From: an uncultured Ruminococcus sp.
GTDB taxonomy: Bacteria > Bacillota > Clostridia > Oscillospirales > Ruminococcaceae
NCBI GenBank assembly: GCA_937898375.1
Contig: CALEJX010000099.1
Span: 1-18,280 of the forward strand
Direction: 5' to 3'
DNA: 18,280 bases
The translations under genes and the position numbers were made by a program. This document shows positions 15,515 through 18,280 of this stretch, piece by piece; the first letter of the stretch is position 1, and every line of letters begins with the position of its first letter. The notes beneath the pieces were generated by a model that worked only from the letters and a program-made list of their open reading frames with translations, had not been told where the DNA came from and searched no databases.

Positions 15515-16812
15515 TTATCCTCCGCTCCTTTCCTGTCAAGCGCCTTTTCAATGTCACAAAACAGCTTTTTTACGCCTGCATAGCCAAAAGGCTGTATCTC
15601 GTCATTGAAGTCTGCTCCTTTAATATCGGGGTGATAATAGGCACAATCCTTGCCGATATAGACGTTCACCCTCTCGTCAGGCTCATAAAAAAGCATTGTT
15701 GGTGACAGGTTTGAATATATCTTCGTTTCAGGGGAAAGCTCGGCTATCTTTTTCACAAAGCCGAAATTACGCTCCCCCACAGTTCCGAATATCTCAGCCA
15801 CCTTGAAGCCGTATCTTATAAGCGCAAGTGCCATTTCTATAGGGTCGCAGTTTGAAAACTCACCCACTGCAAAGCACAGCCCTTTATGCTTTTCTTTAAA
15901 ATCATCTATAAGCGCCATGGTCTGCTCATAGTAGGCGCTGTCGTCAAATTCCGCTCCTATCGCCTGACCCAGCAGACGATACTGTGTGGATATCTTGTCA
16001 GCCTGAAAAACTCTGGCAAGCTCTATAAAAGGTATGTTAAGCTCCTGCTCCATTTGCTGGGCGGCATATCGTGCTTCCGCATTGAGTACAAGTGAGAAAT
16101 TCGCCTGCGACATTTTCTCATACTCCTCAAAGCTTTCACACCTTGATATCTCTCTTATCTTTTTTACTCCTGCGCCTTTGAGCAGGCTGTAAAGCTCGCA
16201 ATCCTCCTGCAAGGGCGAGAAATAGCCTAGGATATTCACCTCGTCAGACTTTCTTTTGCGAGGTCTCAAAAGGGAATACACCGATTTTCTCACAGAAGCC
16301 ATAGGCGGCAGACGCTTTTCTCTTGTGAGGGCATACATATAACACGGCACAACAGGCACGCCTGCTCGGTCGCTGGATTTTCTGCAAACGCTGTCCATAT
16401 CAGTGCCGAGGAGAGCGTCAACGCAGGTTATACATATCATCACCGCTGAGGGGGTGTAGTCAAGGCTTTGACAGACCTCCTCCACGGCTTTCGGTATCTT
16501 TGTGAGGTGTCTGCCCGTGACGATATCGGTATCGTCAAGAAGCAGATAGAAAAATCTATCCCCATAGCCGCTTTCCGCACTGAGCATAGTGGTGTTTCGT
16601 CCACAGCAGGCAGGAGCGACAAGAAGCATAACCGAATTTGGCACTGCAAGTCCTGCCCTTTTTACGCCGAAGCCCTGTGCGCCCGGTGAATTGAACGCCA
16701 AGGTCGCAGGGGAGCTGTAGATAAGGTGCTTTGCAGAGAGAAGCTCGTCAGGGATATTATCTTTTCCCTTTTGGGCAAGCTCCGCCGCCGTTATGTAAAA
16801 CGCTTTAGTCAT
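15511..16812 (-). CDS. Nitrogenase component-1-like protein (NifD-like)
   Basis: A 433-residue component-1 superfamily protein. Seen: an APACCGRN motif (C69, C70) at the place of the P-cluster region GPx[21 protein letters not shown] (89-107), matching the DIVFGG segment of NifD/NifK; and [15 protein letters not shown] (125-139, C127 and C130), matching the CPxxLIGDD region. So enough cysteines remain for a bridging iron-sulfur cluster with its partner. I see no clear equivalent of the FeMo-cofactor cysteine or histidine. The start is taken at the second of two adjacent ATGs (16812), 6 nt after AGGAGG. A longer frame reaches 16842 but would overlap the NifH-like gene by 38 bases. It overlaps that gene by 8 nt and the next gene by 4 nt. 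Confidence 0.88.
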   Translation of the reverse strand: MTKAFYITAAELAQKGKDNIPDELLSAKHLIYSSPATLAFNSPGAQGFGVKRAGLAVPNSVMLLVAPACCGRNTTMLSAESGYGDRFFYLLLDDTDIVTGRHLTKIPKAVEEVCQSLDYTPSAVMICITCVDALLGTDMDSVCRKSSDRAGVPVVPCYMYALTREKRLPPMASVRKSVYSLLRPRKRKSDEVNILGYFSPLQEDCELYSLLKGAGVKKIREISRCESFEEYEKMSQANFSLVLNAEARYAAQQMEQELNIPFIELARVFQADKISTQYRLLGQAIGAEFDDSAYYEQTMALIDDFKEKHKGLCFAVGEFSNCDPIEMALALIRYGFKVAEIFGTVGERNFGFVKKIAELSPETKIYSNLSPTMLFYEPDERVNVYIGKDCAYYHPDIKGADFNDEIQPFGYAGVKKLFCDIEKALDRKGAEDK

Positions 16813-17566
16813 CATTGTCCTCCTGCAAAAGGGTCTGGGCAAGCTTCAAAAAGCATTTTGCCGCCTGACAATCAGGCTCGCCCTCTATGACGGTCATGCC
16901 CTTGTCCTCACATCTGATGATATCGTCGCTTCTTGGTATATCTGCAACGATATCAAGTCCTGCGCTTTCCGCAAAGGCTCTGACCTTGTCTTCCTCGCCC
17001 TCAACGTTTCGCCTGTTCATGACGATACCACGGACTTTTGCATAGCTTCTGTCGGCAAAGTTTTTCACCGCACTGTTTATATTATTTGCGGCATACAATG
17101 CCATTTTCTCGCCTGATGTGACGATAAGCACCTTTGAAGCGTAGCCCTCTCTGATAGGTGCGGCAAAACCTCCGCACACAACGTCGCCGAGGACGTCATA
17201 AAGCACAACGTCAGGCTTGTATCTTTCAAAAAGCTTCAATTCCTCAAGCAGGCTGAACGTGGTGATTATACCTCTGCCTGCACAGCCAAGCCCGGGGGTA
17301 GGGCCGCCTGTTTCGATACAAAGCACTCCGCCGTAGCCCTCTTTTGATATCTCCTCTATACTCTCAGGCTCATCGTCATGCTCTCTGAGATAATTCATCA
17401 CAGGCATAACAGGCTCGCCGCCAAGAAGATTTATGGTGGAGTCTGCCTTTGGGTCACAGCCTATTTGTATAACTCTTTTTCCAAGACTTGCAAATGCGGC
17501 GGCAAGGTTTCCTGTAACAGTGGATTTTCCTATTCCGCCCTTTCCGTAAACGGCTATTTTTATCAT
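16805..17566 (-). CDS. NifH-like nitrogenase reductase (dinitrogenase reductase / BchL family ATPase)
   Basis: A 253-residue homodimeric ATP-dependent electron donor of the NifH/BchL/CfbC superfamily. Seen: P-loop GKGGIGKST (8-16), CDPKADST (37-44), and both [4Fe-4S] ligand cysteines: C95 in [10 protein letters not shown] and C131 in [17 protein letters not shown]. The arginine next to the first ligand (R98), the ADP-ribosylation site in NifH, is also present. These cysteines rule out a MinD, CooC or ParA ATPase. True NifH is about 275-295 residues and the difference is in the C-terminal part. Upstream by 33 bases is a component-1-like gene; downstream, with an 8-nt overlap, the NifD-like gene. 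It should feed electrons to one or more of the three component-1-like proteins. Its ribosome binding site is unusually far away, across a small hairpin. Confidence 0.93.
   Translation of the reverse strand: MIKIAVYGKGGIGKSTVTGNLAAAFASLGKRVIQIGCDPKADSTINLLGGEPVMPVMNYLREHDDEPESIEEISKEGYGGVLCIETGGPTPGLGCAGRGIITTFSLLEELKLFERYKPDVVLYDVLGDVVCGGFAAPIREGYASKVLIVTSGEKMALYAANNINSAVKNFADRSYAKVRGIVMNRRNVEGEEDKVRAFAESAGLDIVADIPRSDDIIRCEDKGMTVIEGEPDCQAAKCFLKLAQTLLQEDNDD
16819..16824 (-). promoter_or_regulatory. Ribosome binding site deciding the start of the NifD-like gene
   Basis: AGGAGG lies inside the 3' end of the NifH-like gene, 3 nt before a first ATG (16815) and 6 nt before a second (16812). The second is better spaced. 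Confidence 0.7.
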
Positions 17567-17575
17567 AAAAGTATC

Positions 17576-17597
17576 CGTGCGAAAGCACGTTCCTCCT
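17576..17597 (-). promoter_or_regulatory. Distant ribosome binding site and spacer hairpin before the NifH-like gene
   Basis: AGGAGG (17597-17592) lies 25 nt before the ATG at 17566, too far for normal initiation. Between them CGTGC-TTTC-GCACG (17589-17576) forms a 5-bp hairpin; folding removes 14 nt and leaves an effective spacing of 11. No other start codon in frame lies closer. Confidence 0.55.
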
Positions 17598-17599
17598 TT

Positions 17600-18280
17600 T
17601 TATATATCAAGTATTTTGCTTACATCTTTATCTATCAGGTCGGGAATATCTTTGAGAAAACATCTTCCCGAGAATGCAACGTGTGGCAGTGAAACAAATC
17701 TTGCACCTTTGCATATGGGTCTGAAAAGCGGGTCTGCTATGACGGTGTTATACTGTGAAAAAAGCTTTTCAAGCTCTGCTTCTTCCTCGCAGAAAACGTC
17801 CGTCCCTGACAGCACCTCGCTGTTTCTTATACCAACTGTCGCCACAGTTTTTGCGCCAAGCTCCGCCCCAAGGGACGCCGCAAAAACGCTTTCCCCTGTG
17901 ACTATCATATGAGCGTTTTCTACAGTTTTTTCACCGCAGGAATTGATACAAACGCCCGCTGAAACTGCTCTTTTCAGGTCGGCGGAAAGCTTTTTGGAAA
18001 AGCTTTTTCCCACAGGCACACCCACAACATACGGCACGCCATAGGTATCAAAAAGATACTTTGCCAGCCCTATCCCGTCCGAGGATATAACAAGGCTTAC
18101 AGCCCCCTGCGGTGCGGTGGATATCTCATCAAGGCTGCTGTCCATAGCAAAACAGCTTTGCAATGAGAAGCCATTATCCAAAAGCCACTTTTTTATTGAG
18201 TTTACGCTGGTATTCACTGAAAAGTCAAGTGGCGTTGCGCCGATGATGTTCACTGAATTTACCTGCTTTTCTTTTCCCTC
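17600..18280 (-). CDS. Nitrogenase component-1-like protein, C-terminal part (5' end outside window)
   Basis: The frame is open to the window edge at 18280, so about 227 residues of the C-terminal half are seen and the methionine at 18253 need not be the start. Segments match the second half of the 355-residue protein at 14447-15514: NIIGATPLDFS against GIIGATPLELS, SLDEI against TLDDV, LAKYLFDTYGVPYVVGVPVG against AAEYLKEKFGTPYEIEYPQ, and the end SLPHVAFSGR against DFPHFGLSGR. It is therefore a diverged tandem paralogue of the same superfamily. The N-terminal half with the cluster-ligand cysteines is not visible. It precedes the NifH-like gene by 33 bases and is the first known gene of the cluster within the window. 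Confidence 0.8.
   Translation of the reverse strand, partial: EGKEKQVNSVNIIGATPLDFSVNTSVNSIKKWLLDNGFSLQSCFAMDSSLDEISTAPQGAVSLVISSDGIGLAKYLFDTYGVPYVVGVPVGKSFSKKLSADLKRAVSAGVCINSCGEKTVENAHMIVTGESVFAASLGAELGAKTVATVGIRNSEVLSGTDVFCEEEAELEKLFSQYNTVIADPLFRPICKGARFVSLPHVAFSGRCFLKDIPDLIDKDVSKILDI

Noticed and set aside
16813..16842. Extended N-terminus of the NifD-like protein
   Set aside because: It overlaps the NifH-like gene by 38 bases with no ribosome binding site; AGGAGG is placed for the ATG at 16812.
16805..17566. MinD/ParA or CooC-type ATPase
   Set aside because: Both NifH [4Fe-4S] ligand cysteines in GCAGRG and VVCGGFA contexts are present.
14447..18280. Canonical molybdenum nitrogenase (nifHDK)
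   Set aside because: The component-1-like proteins are too short, no clear FeMo-cofactor ligands are seen, and nifB, nifE, nifN and nifV are absent.

Overview
The window looks like chromosomal DNA of an anaerobic gut or rumen Firmicute, most likely a Ruminococcus-like member of the Clostridia (Oscillospirales). This rests on Gram-positive style signals (AGGAGG ribosome binding sites, TTGACA/TATAAT-like promoters with 17-nt spacers, hairpin-plus-T-run terminators), tight clostridial gene packing with ATGA overlaps, a DUF3877-like protein, and GTAGGGG...CCCCTAC intergenic palindromes of a kind I associate with clostridial genomes. The genus is inference; no rRNA or marker gene is present.

Layout. 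(1) 2-978, plus strand: the 3' end of a WYL-domain regulator and a single-TRD HsdS-like specificity protein, closed by a terminator at 986-1026. (2) 1052-8930, plus strand: a LysR-type regulator with its own promoter, then a strong promoter buried in the 3' end of that gene, driving a seven-gene operon: DUF3877-like gene, hemA, precorrin-2 dehydrogenase gene, hemC, cobA-hemD fusion, hemB, hemL. Together these convert glutamyl-tRNA to uroporphyrinogen III and on to precorrin-2 and sirohydrochlorin (siroheme/cobinamide branch). No heme-specific genes (hemE, hemN/F, hemG/Y, hemH) are present. A 17-bp hairpin with T-runs on both strands separates this operon from the next. (3) 8975-9232: a non-coding stretch of nested inverted repeats. 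(4) 9233-18280, minus strand: a convergent cluster transcribed right to left: a nitrogenase component-1-like gene (cut by the window edge), a NifH-like reductase, a NifD-like protein, a second component-1-like protein, a small acidic protein of unknown function, then hypF, hypC, hypD and hypE.

The notable part is cluster 4. A complete NifH-type electron donor and three component-1-like proteins are joined by overlapping reading frames to the enzymes that build the Fe(CN)2(CO) group of [NiFe] hydrogenase. No hydrogenase subunit, no HypA or HypB, and no nifB/nifE/nifN-type FeMo-cofactor gene is visible here. This is not a canonical nitrogenase or hydrogenase locus. The simplest reading is a nitrogenase-like two-component reductase that depends on, or helps assemble, a metallocofactor with Hyp-derived diatomic ligands. 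An alternative is a tetrapyrrole-reducing system fed by the convergent siroheme operon. Both are inferences from gene order and motifs; the substrate is not visible in the sequence.
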